This document shows positions 10,129 through 19,794 of a DNA stretch of 29,906 bases, one piece after another; within the stretch, counting starts at the first letter, position 1; each line of letters starts with the position of its first letter. Position numbers and translations under genes: made by a program. The notes under the pieces were generated by a model. It saw only the letters and a list, made by a program, of their open reading frames with translations. It searched no databases and was not told the DNA's origin. The stretch is from Monoraphidium neglectum (lineage: Eukaryota; Chlorophyta; Chlorophyceae; Sphaeropleales; Selenastraceae): contig NW_014013383.1 of assembly GCF_000611645.1 (NCBI RefSeq), positions 4,539-34,444 on the forward strand. The letters run 5' to 3'.

Positions 10129-10676
10129 CTGCGATTTTCAAGGGTCAAATTGCCAGATAGACATCGCGCAGGGCAGGCCAATGGGCGCCTTGCAATGGCT
10201 GGCATCAAAGCGCTTGGCTCATCGGCACCGCCAGAAGCGCAGCAACGCACCCGCCACTGTGGTGCCTTGGGCCCGGTTCAGCCAATGGGCGCTTTGATTC
10301 TGATTATAATCCTATATTCTTGTAATCGGGACTCCCTGAACGGAATCCTTTTGCGCTGAGCAGAGCGTGGCGTTGAATGAGATCACTGCATGTAGCAATT
10401 GATGCCGTGAATTTCATTGACATCGTCGAGTAAGGACATTACTGGATGCTTGTATCGGGGGCCTAAACGATGCGCATGGCAGCGGTGGCAGCAGTGTTGC
10501 AGTGATGCAGTGAATAATTGCTTGCGTGGGCCAATCGTCTTTCGGAATCAAGAGCAGCAGGTGCAGCCTACAACACAGCTTTATCAAACAACGTTGGTAC
10601 ACCTGAATGAACAAACAGCCGCCACATTCGAGTCTGAACACAAAGAACGCATCGCAGATCTCGAAAGTCAAAAAGC
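10129..10676. promoter_or_regulatory. Shared divergent promoter with repeated CCAAT elements
   Basis: This lies between the start of the CBM48 gene (minus) and the start of the MAM33 gene (plus), so it must hold both promoters. CCAATGGGCGC occurs at 10178-10188 and again at 10282-10292. A near-copy in the opposite orientation, ATCAAAGCGCTTGGCTC (10204-10220), matches the reverse complement of 10280-10298 except for a 3-base length difference. A palindrome, GATTATAATC, lies just after the second copy, near 10307. CCAAT-box function is inferred from sequence only. Confidence 0.5.
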
Positions 10677-12739
10677 ATGTGCTCCATCGGCAGCGTGACT
10701 AGAAGACAGGCTTTGGGGGCCCCAACGACTCGGGCCACAACCTCGGTGACTCCTGCAGCCCCAGTCTTGAAGGCGGCGGCGGCACCGGTGCACCAAAGGC
10801 AACAGCAGCAAGCACACCCGGGACACATCCGGCATGCCCCGCGCGCCGTGCGCGCCGCGGCGCGCAGGGGGCAGCAGCAGGGCAGCGTCGCGGACGGCCT
10901 GATCAGCGTTCTGAAGGACGAGCTCAAAGTGGAGAAGGAGCGGTACCGCACGCCAGAGGAAGTGCTGGAGGGGCCCCCAAACGGCTTTGAGCTGGAGGAC
11001 ACGCCCAACAGCAACAGCATCACCCTGGCACGCAGCTTCAAGGGTGGGAGCGGCCGCACGGCGTCCGGATCCTGCTGCACTGTGGGGGGGGCACCGCAGC
11101 CGGCTTGTCGCTCGCGCGGCAGCAGCGGCGGTCTCCCCTGGAATCGGGCCCGTGCACGCCCATCCGATGTTTCACATGTGCCACGTTGCTTGCCAGCGCC
11201 GCCGGTACGATTCCCGCTTGCAAACCCCCGTTTGCAAAGTGAACCCTGACCATCTCGCGCTTCAAGCAGGGGAGGATGTGTACGTGGAGGTTGACCTGGA
11301 TGAGCAGATGGCGGCAGAGGACGACCAGGTGGGGGGCTGTTGTAGTGATATGCTGCTTTGGTGACAACAGAGGGGAGTGACAAAACACAAAGTACATGTT
11401 GTCAAGGTGTTTTGAGGGTACGCTGGGGCCGCCGGCTCTTGGGCAGCACAGGCTTACAGCGGGCGCCGCACACGGCGTGAAGGAGCCCCAAATTCACGCG
11501 CCGCTTCTGTGGCGGTCGCAAGCAACCAGCATCGTGCCGGCTCTCCGCGGGCGCGACGCGGCAGGACTGTCAGCCTGCGTCGGTCCTGGCCCCCTGCAGC
11601 CGTCATGGCGCAGCATTTGACCGCCCTTTGACCGCTGCGCCTGCGCACCCTGAGACAGGACGAGGACGACGAGGACGAGGAAGAGGAGTATGTGGCGACG
11701 CCCGTCCTGTTCAGTGTCACAGTCAGCAAGGTGGGGCCCCCCCTCCATGGGGGCCGCCCGGGCTGCCCGTCCTGGGCCTGCCGTTTGCTTTAAGGAGTGG
11801 TCACCAGCACCAATATATTCTCCAACACTTCTATAATAATCAATACAGCCTTGACCCTGGCCAATCCACGCCTTGCCAGCTGCCAGCTGCTGGACAGCGC
11901 GGCCCCATCCGCCCTCAACCTTCCGGCCCCCGTCCACCCCAGCGTGTCTCCACCCCGCCCCAACCCCCACCCCTGTGACGCCGCCGCCCAGGGCGACTCC
12001 ATGATCGCCTTCAAGTGCGTCGGCGGCGGCGACTACGTGCGCATAACCCAGGTCGAGCTGGACGACACGTCTGACAGCGACCAGTTCACGCCCTACACAG
12101 GGCCGGTGTTTGAGGAGCTGGACGAGACGCTGCAGCAGGCCTTCACAGACTACCTGGATGAGAGGGGTAAGTGATTCAGTCTGTCGGTGCGGATTCACTT
12201 TATTGTCTGTGCCGAATTCGTTGGGTGCTCGTATGTGTAGGGTGCGAGCGGGGGCGACGTCGTATGGGGTTAGCACGGGGCGGCCTTGACGGACTACTTG
12301 CATGTGAGGGGTTGGCGGTCGACAGCCTGCCAGGTCATGCCGGCCCCTGCCGCCACCGCTGTCACAGCAACAGCGTTTGTGCTCTTCTGCGCAAGCCATA
12401 GAGCATTTGATACCCTGCTCTTGGCCCTCTGTACTCTGACCTCAATTGCACACCACCACACAAGTGGACATGCACCACGCGCTTGCACGTGGGCGCGGGC
12501 ACACACACACACACATACACACACACACACAAACACCTGCGCACGTGCCCACACATGCGCACACACGCACACACTCACATACCAATACACACACTCACAA
12601 ACACTTCGTCACACCCCCACCAGGCATCACTCCCGAGTTTGGGTCCTACCTTGTTGAGCTCGTGGCTGACAAGCTGGAGGTGGAGTACATGAACTGGCTG
12701 CAGAGGGTGAGGGACTTCCTGGAGGCAAAGCCAAAGTGA
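10677..12739 (+). CDS. MAM33: MAM33/p32 (mitochondrial glycoprotein) family protein
   Basis: Members are acidic doughnut-shaped trimers of the mitochondrial matrix, linked to ribosome function and oxidative phosphorylation. Exons: 10677-11043, 11270-11328, 11659-11730, 11992-12166, 12624-12739; 789 bases, 262 residues, phases agree throughout. The ATG opens a leader rich in Arg, Ala and Gln (residues 1 to about 65) that fits a mitochondrial presequence. The mature part starts SVADGLISVLKDELKVEKER, followed by FELEDTPNSNSITLARSFKG. An acidic tract follows (DEDDEDEEEE, near residue 143), then VLFSVTVSK, a typical p32 beta strand. The C-terminal signature is YTGPVFEELDETLQQAFTDY, GITPEFGSYLVELVADK and EYMNWLQRVRDFLEA. 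Length and layout match plant family members. Donors are GTGGGA, GTGGGG, GTGGGG and GTAAGT. It is transcribed divergently from the CBM48 gene. Confidence 0.93.
12499..12603 (+). repeat. Imperfect (CA)n tract in the last MAM33 intron
   Basis: About 100 bases dominated by CACA with scattered T and G. It ends about 20 bases before the acceptor CACCAG at 12623, so it occupies the place of the polypyrimidine and branch region. Confidence 0.85.
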
Positions 12740-12947
12740 GCTGACGGGTCTGGCAAGGTTATAATGTGACGTCATTACGCAGAGGCCATTGTAGCATCAG
12801 TGACAGGACTGGTGGGTGATGAGCGACAGCCGCAGGGGCGGGCGTGCGGCATGGCTTTCGCACGTAAGTGATGTTGATTTGGCTTCTTTCACAGTCCGCA
12901 CTCGCCTAAAATGGCATCCATGGCCTGCAAAAATAATTGCTCAATAC

Positions 12948-12952
12948 TGTAA
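12948..12952 (+). terminator. TGTAA polyadenylation signal for MAM33 gene
   Basis: This TGTAA lies 209 bases after the stop codon, a typical distance for green algal 3' UTRs. Confidence 0.6.
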
Positions 12953-13514
12953 GTGAGAGGTCAGTATCTGCACTCAGTATCATTATGTTGAGGTATGCAT
13001 GGACAAACACACCCGCCGGCTGAGAACAGTCACTCACAACAGACAATGGTTCGCTGCGGCCGCCGGGCCAGCCGGAGCGCCACCAAGGCCACACAGCAAG
13101 GGCGCATCAAAGCCGTGGTCATCTCTCCCTGCCATGACCGGAGCTTCATACACGCAGGCAAACATTCATGAGAACTCAGCCAGCAGCCACTATGCGGGGC
13201 GTGTATCCCGGTACTGATCATTCCCGTGCATCCACGGCCCAGTACTGCGCTTTGGGGGTGATGCAAATTGGCGGCAGAGGCATTGTCAGCAGAAGAGCAC
13301 AGGCGGTTGGCAGCAGGGAACACATGGCGCGACATAGTCCCACACAACTATGCCTCACTGTACTACTACATATGCTTGTAATGCCACTGTAGCTAAATTA
13401 TGTAAGGCCTCAGGCTGGCACCTTGCAGTTGCACGTTTTCCCGTTTTCCGACACGGATCCGTGATCTTCACGGGCCCTTCTGCAACGCCCTAAAACTCGA
13501 ATGAACGAAAGCCA
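12953..13514. other. Intergenic region and 5' flank of the kinase-capping-ligase gene
   Basis: I see no supportable gene. It should contain the promoter of the gene starting at 13515. A 12-base palindrome, CACGGATCCGTG, lies near 13452-13463. Composition is more AT-rich than the exons. Confidence 0.45.
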
Positions 13515-16500
13515 ATGTGGTGTTGGTCGTTCATGTCAATGTACGAATCACGTTTGCAGACCTTGACCGCCATGGAGGGTGGGGTCGTCGTTCTGCTGGG
13601 CCCCCCAGGGGCCGGCAAGTCGCTTCTCGGCGCTGCCCTGGCCCAGAGCCAAGCGGCCACCTCCTTCCTGAACGTCGGCCAGCTGCTGCGTGACCACGGC
13701 CTGCTCCGCGAGGCTGAGGCCTGCCCCACGCAGGCGCTGCGCCGCAAGCTGGCCGCCGCCGCGCGCGATGCCGTGGCGGGCGCGCTCTCGGCGCTGCGCC
13801 CNNNNNNNNNNNNNNNNNNNNNNNNNNNNNNNNNNNNNNNNNNNNNNNNNNNNNNNNNNNNNNNNNNNNNNNNNNNNNNNNNNNNNNNNNNNNNNNNNNN
13901 NNNNNNNNNNNNNNNNNNNNNNNNNNNNNNNNNNNNNNNNNNNNNNNNNNNNNNNNNNNNNNNNNNNNNNNNNNNNNNNNNNNNNNNNNNNNNNNNNNNN
14001 NNNNNNNNNNNNNNNNNNNNNNNNNNNNNNNNNNNNNNNNNNNNNNNNNNNNNNNNNNNNNNNNNNNNNNNNNNNNNNNNNNNNNNNNNNNNNNNNNNNN
14101 NNNNNNNNNNNNNNNNNNNNNNNNNNNNNNNNNNNNNNNNNNNNNNNNNNNNNNCTCTCGGCGCTGCGCCCGCCATGCGCCGCCTCCCCAGACGCGCCGG
14201 CCGACAAACCCGACGGCGCAGCAGCAGCGGCTGCGCTGTCATCCTCGTCGCGTGTACTTGTCCTGGAGTACGTGAAAGAGCTGTCTGATGGCTACGAGCT
14301 GCTGCAGCTGCTCAGGGAGTTCGACATCCCCCTGCTGCAGGTGCGGCTTTGCAGAGGTGGGGCGTCCCCCCCTGCTACCCTTTGACGGCGGCCGTCGCAG
14401 GATTGAGGGTTGAGGGTTGAGATCGCCGCTGACCGCTACAATGGCTCTTACGCCTGCGCTGCCCAGCCTGTCGCCGCTTGCTGCGTGATGCCCTTGTTGC
14501 AGAAAGGTACAGGTGGTGCAGATGTACATCTGCAACCCCTGCAAATGCACTTGCGGGCACGCGTCGCCCCCTCACGCAGGTGCTGCTCATAACCCCAGAG
14601 GGCGTATCGCGGGACGCACTGCGCCGCCTGAGGCTGCTCAAGGAGTCGGCGCTGACGTCAGCCGTGCGTGATCAGGAGCGGCTGGTGGAGCAGCGCCAAG
14701 CAAAGTGAGAGCGCTCGCGGCCAAAGTCATGCATGTGCGCCACGCTCAACGGTCTTCTTTGGTCATGCTTCCTGGCAAGTGCCAACAAGGTGCAAGGCAC
14801 AAGGCATGCGTATCTCATCAGGCTGTCCAACCTACAGATAAGTGCGCACGCACTTGTGCAGCGCAGCTCATGACAGCCAGCGTAGCACAGCAACATGCCT
14901 CAGAGTAAAGGCACGCACCTCCTTGATGCACGATGCATTGATGCCCCCAACGCCACCATGCAACACGCAGGTGGGAGGCCAACGCGGCACCTCTGATCGA
15001 GCTCTTCTCCTCCCTTGGCATGCTGTCAGAGGTCTTCGCACCCAGCCCCAAGCAGCTCCCCACTGGACTACTGACCACAATCGGCTACGGCCAGGCCCCA
15101 CCCCCAGGCGCCACCAGCCCGCCCTCGCCGCTGGACGCGGGCGGTTGGATGGCGCGCGCCGGGTGGCGCGCCGGCTGCCGCGGCGGGTCGCTGATGCCGG
15201 GGCTCTTTGCACTGCCTGTCAAGCCCGTCACGTCGCGGCGCCTAGTGTCCGACGCAGCCGAGCGCCGCGCCGCCCTCAAGGCCGCCGCGGCCAGCAGCGG
15301 CCTACGAGGCCTCGCGGATGGCTCTTTCTGCCTGCCTGCGCCACGCCGCGCGGTGGCGTGCGCCGCGGACGCGGTGTGGGCGGCGGCACCGGGGCGCTAC
15401 CTCGTGTCCCGCAAGGCGGACGGCACGCGGCACCTGCTGATTGCGGCGGGCGAAGGGGGGGTATACCTGCTCAATCGCGCGGGGACGCTCTACCGCCACC
15501 CGCTGGTGCTCGGCCGCCGCAGCCGCGACACGGCCAGCCGCGGCAGCGGCTACGACGGCGCAGGTGACAGCAGCAGCAGTCCCGGGGCCAGCAGCAGCAG
15601 CGGCAGCGGCAGCGGCAGCGGCAGCGGCAGCGGCAGCGGCAGCGGCAGCGGCAGCGGCAGCGGCAGCGGCAGCGGCAGCGGCAGCGGCAGCGGCAGCGGC
15701 GGCTGCGAAAGCCTGGAGCTGCCGCCCGGCACGATCCTTGACGGCGAGCTGCTGTGGTCCGGCCCGCCCAGCGCCCGCCGCGGCTTCTTCCTTGCGTTTG
15801 ACGCCCTCAGCCTCGGCGACGGCACGCCGGCGCCCCGCCTCTGGTCGCAGCCCCTGGCCGAGCGGCTGGCGGTGCTGGAGCAGCTGGGACTCGTCGAAGC
15901 GGAAGCTAACGCACAGCTGCGGGCGGCAGCGGCAGCGGCGGCGTGCTACAAGGGCCCTGATGCGGCCGCTGCGGCTCCAACGGGGCCGAACGGGCGGCCG
16001 CATGACTGCTGGCTGAGCTGGCCGGGCCTGGCCTCGAAGCAGCTGGCGGCAGACGGCGGCGGCCCCGTGCTGCTGCTGCGCAAGCAGCATCACGAGGTGA
16101 CCGCGGCCACGATCCGCCAACTGCAGGCCACCGCAGACACGTGCCCCTACCCCTCCGACGGCCTGGTGTTCACGCCAGCCGCCTGCCCGTACGTGCTGGG
16201 CATGGCCGAGCTGATGCTGAGGTGGCAGCCGTCGGCCCGCGCGGGCGCGGAGCTCACAGGGGCAGACCTGGTGCGGCATATCATGCGCGAGGGCACAGCG
16301 GGCGCCGCTGCTGTGATCGATTGGCTGTGCGCCGGCAGCGCCCAGGCGTCTGCGGCGCTGGTCAAGCTTTCACGGACGCTGTACGACCCGAAGCCGATTC
16401 CGCGCCGCTCTGGGCGCCGGGCCTCCTTCATGCCAGCCCAAGCGTCGATGTCAGAAGCTACAGCCAAGGCACGCGTCGCTGAAGACGCCTTCAAGCTGCT

Positions 16501-16771
16501 GCCGCGCGCCCTCGTTTATGAGTTCGTGCGCGTGGCGGTGTCCCCGCCTGGGCCACCAGCCGGCTCGAGGGCGGCGCGGCGAGGGCTGGCGGCCGCGGCC
16601 CCACGCCGCACCCTATGGGTGCCGACCTGCGTGCGGTGGGACAGGCAACGCGGCAGCGCGGCAGCAGTTGTGACGCGGATGGAGAAGGAGAGCCCAGCCA
16701 CGTGCTTCGACCTGGATCAACTCGCGGCCGCGATTGAGGAAGCCGAGGGGCAGCGGGCGCAGGCCCAGCAG

Positions 16772-16805
<34 letters not shown>

Positions 16806-19357
16806 CGCCTGCTGACCAGCAGCTGACGGCGGCTCCCAGCGCCATGGTGCACCCGGCGCGGGCGGTGCCGTTTGAGGAGCTGGCCGCGGCGGTGGCTGCC
16901 GAGGTCGCGGCCGGGCGGGTGGAAGAAACGGTGGATGCGGCGACAGGCCTCCACGTCTTCAGCTACCTTATCCGCGACGACAACCAGGGCGCCGACAGCC
17001 AGCAGGGAGCCGACAGCAAGAGTGCCGACGGTAGCCCAAGCGAGGGCGTCCGCACGATAGGCGGCGCCCCTGTTGCAGCGGTCTGCCGCGGCCTGGTGCT
17101 GCACCCCGCCACGCGCGCCGTCGTCGCGGCGCCGTTTGTGCGCTTCGGCGACGTCGACGGCAGGGCGTGCGGCGCGGGTGGCGGCTGGGGCCGGGACGAC
17201 GCCGCCGCGAGCGCGAGCCTCAAGGTTGATGGCTCCCTGGCTGTGGCCTTCCTTTGGGGCGGCCAGGTGCACGCCTGCACGCGGCGGCGCATGGATTCGG
17301 AGCAGGTGGGCATGAGTGCCGAGTGCGGGAGAGTCGTGGGTCAGGCGCTGTTGATGAGGGGCAGGGGCGTGGGTGACTATCTGGGGCGCATTTGTCAGCT
17401 CTCAGCTACTGCGCCCGGCGTTTCCCATTGAGATTGCGACAGATGCCAGAAGTGCTGTCGCTAGCCAAACCCCACGATTTCAACCCATCCCCAAATTTCT
17501 TCACTCGCCATGTAGGCGCTGTGGGCGCGGGACTGGCTGCGCGCCAACGCGCCCGCCGGCGCCTTTGAGCCCGGCTGGACCTACATGCTTGAGGCAGTCT
17601 ACCGGAACAACACCCACGTGGTCGCCTACGACTTTGAGGGGCTGGTGCTCCTGGCCGCCACAGACCCAGCCGGCCGAGAGGTCCCCGGCGGCGCTCCGCT
17701 GCAGGCGCTCGCGCGCCGCCTGGGCGTCATGGCTGCGCCACGCGTCGAGGGGCGCTGGGCCGAGCTGCAAGCCTGGCTGGGCGGCGGCGGTGGCGGCGGC
17801 GGCGGCGGCGGCACCAGGGGCGCGGCGGGCTACGCTGACTCAGAGGGGTGGGTGCTACAGGAGGCATTGAGCGGGCGGCGCGCCAAGCTCGTGTTTGAGG
17901 GCTACAAGGCCGCCGCGCGGGCCGGCCGCCTGCTGCACCCGCTCACCTTTTGGGACGCCGTCCGCAACGTCGGCGTGCGGTCGCCCGCGGCGCTCGCCGC
18001 GCGGCTCATGGGGGCGGGGGGCCCGGCGGGTTCGGCCGCGCCTTGCAGGGCCGGGGGCAGTGACAGCGGCAGTGGGGATGAGGGGTGGGCCGACCAGCAG
18101 TGCGGGCCCCGGCTGCCGCCACACTTCCACGAGGAGCTGACGGGAATGCTGGACGCCATGCTGACCGCCTACGACCGCGCCCGGCGCGAGCTGCGGTGCG
18201 CCGTCCGCAGCGCTCAGCAGGGCGGCTGCGGCGGCGATGGCGGGCCGGCGGCGGCGGCGCCGCCGCCGCGGCTGCGGGTTCTGCTTGCTGAGCTGGCGGG
18301 CGGCCAGCACGTGGAGGACAGGCCCACAGCGGAGCGCGAGCTGTCAGGCCTGCTGGCTGCCCTAACACTCAGCGATGACTCATCACCGCTCTCGAAGGGC
18401 GGCCGCGGCGAAGAGGCGAGGCGCGGCGGGGAGGGCGCCAGCGCAGGGGAGAGCGGACGCGGTGACGAGGACAGGCGCAGCGGTGAGAGCGCCACCGTGG
18501 CCGGGGCAGGATTTCTGGCAGAGCCAGTGCAGCCACAGATTTTGGAGCAGGGGGATGAGGACAGGCAGCGACGCGAGCAGCTGCATGGCAGCCCCGCGTT
18601 CCGCGCGGCGCTGGCGTACGCGCTGCAGCGCATGGAAGGCGGCGGCGCGGGCGGCGGCGGCAGCGACAGCAAAGGGGACGACCCCTTTGACGTGGGAACG
18701 TTCAGGTCGCCAGGGTGGACAAGGGGCTTTTGGGGCTCTTCCATCAGCCGCTACGAGGGCGCCGCCAGCAGGGGGCTGCCGCTGCTGCGCGGACTGATCT
18801 TGAACTGCATACGCCCCTCGGCCGCCGGCGCCCTGCCCGGCTACCGCCCCTCCGGCAGCTTCGCTCAGACATACGCCAAGGGCTGGGCGCGTGGCGGCCC
18901 CGCCGACGCGCGCACGCGCGCGGTGGAGGAGCAGGCGCAGGCGGGCGTCGGCGAGGCGCTGCGCGCCGCATTCGTGAACGCGGCGCTGGGCGGGGCCGAG
19001 CTTGCGCGGGCTGCTGCGGTGTGCCGCGGGTGGCGTGACGAGATTGCGGGCAGCGATGCAGCAGCCGCCAAGGTGGCCGCTGCGCGGGAAGCAACCCCCT
19101 GGCCATACCGCAGGAGCCTCAACGACTTTGGCTGGATTCTAGCAGCGAATCCGAGGGCTACACTGGTTTTGCGCATGTGCGGTACGGCTCCTTCTGACGT
19201 GTGCCTCAGCAACAGCACACGCAACCTTGCTGCCCCGTGCCACGCACGTAATGCATCACGTGTATGTAGCCGTCGCAGCTACTGCCACGAGCAGCACACT
19301 GCCGGTTCTGATGCGTTGGGGGTTGTCGAGTGGGCCTCACGCTTTGCTCTGTGCTGA
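13515..19357 (+). CDS. Fusion protein: P-loop (adenylate kinase-like) domain, mRNA guanylyltransferase, Rnl1-type RNA ligase
   Basis: Exons: 13515-14340 (with gap), 14580-14704, 14971-17305, 17516-19357. If the gap edges overlap by their shared 17 bases, the frame closes and gives about 1585 residues; numbering below assumes this. Residues 22-210: nucleotide-kinase fold, Walker A GPPGAGKS (29-36), FLNVGQLLRDHGLL as in adenylate kinases, strand SSRVLVLEYVKEL in place of DGFPR. Residues about 330-720: capping guanylyltransferase, nucleotidyl-lysine motif KADGTR (K342), LDGELLW (450-456), FFLAFDAL (about 467-474), SDGLVF (589-594), a motif V-like LRWQP (610-614) and motif VI-like VRWDR in the OB domain. 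Residues about 780-1200: Rnl1 ligase, LHVFSYLIRD, CRGLVLHPATRAVVAAPFVR, KVDGS (K945), MLEAVYRNNTHVVAYDFEGL (E998), SEGWVL (E1082), AKLVFEGYKA (K1096). The C-terminal 385 residues are low-complexity, then a conserved-looking block (LILNCIRP, LPGYRPSGSF). No triphosphatase domain is visible. A role in RNA end repair and recapping is inferred. ATGs at 13533, 13539 and 13572 are alternative starts; the 3' end after about 19170 is uncertain. Confidence 0.88.
13802..14154. other. Assembly gap (353 N) inside exon 1 of the fusion gene
   Basis: The 17 bases ending at 13801 (CTCTCGGCGCTGCGCCC) are identical to the 17 bases starting at 14155. Both copies abut the N run exactly. Taken literally the gap length shifts the frame; collapsing the two copies gives 456 bases, exactly 152 codons, joining GALSALRP to PCAASPDAP in frame. 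The gap is therefore probably an unmerged contig overlap rather than missing sequence. Confidence 0.85.
15601..15701 (+). repeat. (GGCAGC)n repeat encoding a Gly-Ser tract
   Basis: About 16 tandem copies of a 6-base unit, in frame, giving alternating Gly and Ser. It sits inside the guanylyltransferase domain, between the nucleotidyl-lysine motif and LDGELLW, so it must be a flexible surface insertion. Confidence 0.95.
16775..16804 (+). repeat. CAG repeat encoding a poly-Gln tract
   Basis: A run of about ten CAG/CAA codons in the spacer between the guanylyltransferase OB domain and the ligase domain, consistent with a disordered interdomain linker. Confidence 0.9.
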
Positions 19358-19794
19358 GCGCGCTGCTGGAGTTGGATACAAAGGCAAGCCAGTGTTTAGT
19401 GACCCGCCAAGCTGATGATTTGTACTAGGATGAGTTGTTTGTTGTACATGGAGGAGTTGAGTAGTAGTAAGATCCTGCATTTACATTACCTGTCTTGCAC
19501 ACTTGCATATTTTGTGGGATGCCAGGTCCTCAGTAGTGCAGGGGCACACTCTCTGGGGAATGCAGGGCAGCACGAGTCAGGACACATCAAGAACCAGGCT
19601 AACATGGGGGCCACAACTTGACAGCGTAGCATTCAGCCAATGAAGGATGCCAGAAACAGGAGGCTGCAGGTACACAGCTGCGATATGGAGTGCACAAAGA
19701 CTCCACGAAGACGAGCGGTTTGCAAGGGGCCTTGGCAGCTGCTTGGTGGTTTGCAATTTGACCGCCGAGCCGCGCCGGGTTTGGCGTGCACGTT
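19358..19794. other. Convergent 3' ends of the fusion gene and the cyclophilin gene
   Basis: This region is comparatively AT-rich, with no supportable gene. I find no plus-strand TGTAA after the fusion gene stop. A minus-strand TGTAA for the cyclophilin gene lies at 19481-19485. Confidence 0.5.
19481..19485 (-). terminator. TGTAA polyadenylation signal for the cyclophilin gene
   Basis: The plus strand reads TTACA here. It lies 310 bases past the minus-strand stop at 19795-19797, a reasonable 3' UTR length. Confidence 0.5.

Noticed and set aside
13452..13463. CACGGATCCGTG palindrome as an operator
   Set aside because: It is a single short palindrome with no repeat nearby and no known algal factor; expected by chance at this length scale.
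15302..16279. Long minus-strand open frame (about 325 codons) with a poly-Ala stretch
   Set aside because: It is antisense to the capping/ligase exon. The Ala run is only the complement of the GGCAGC repeat, and there is no domain-like sequence.
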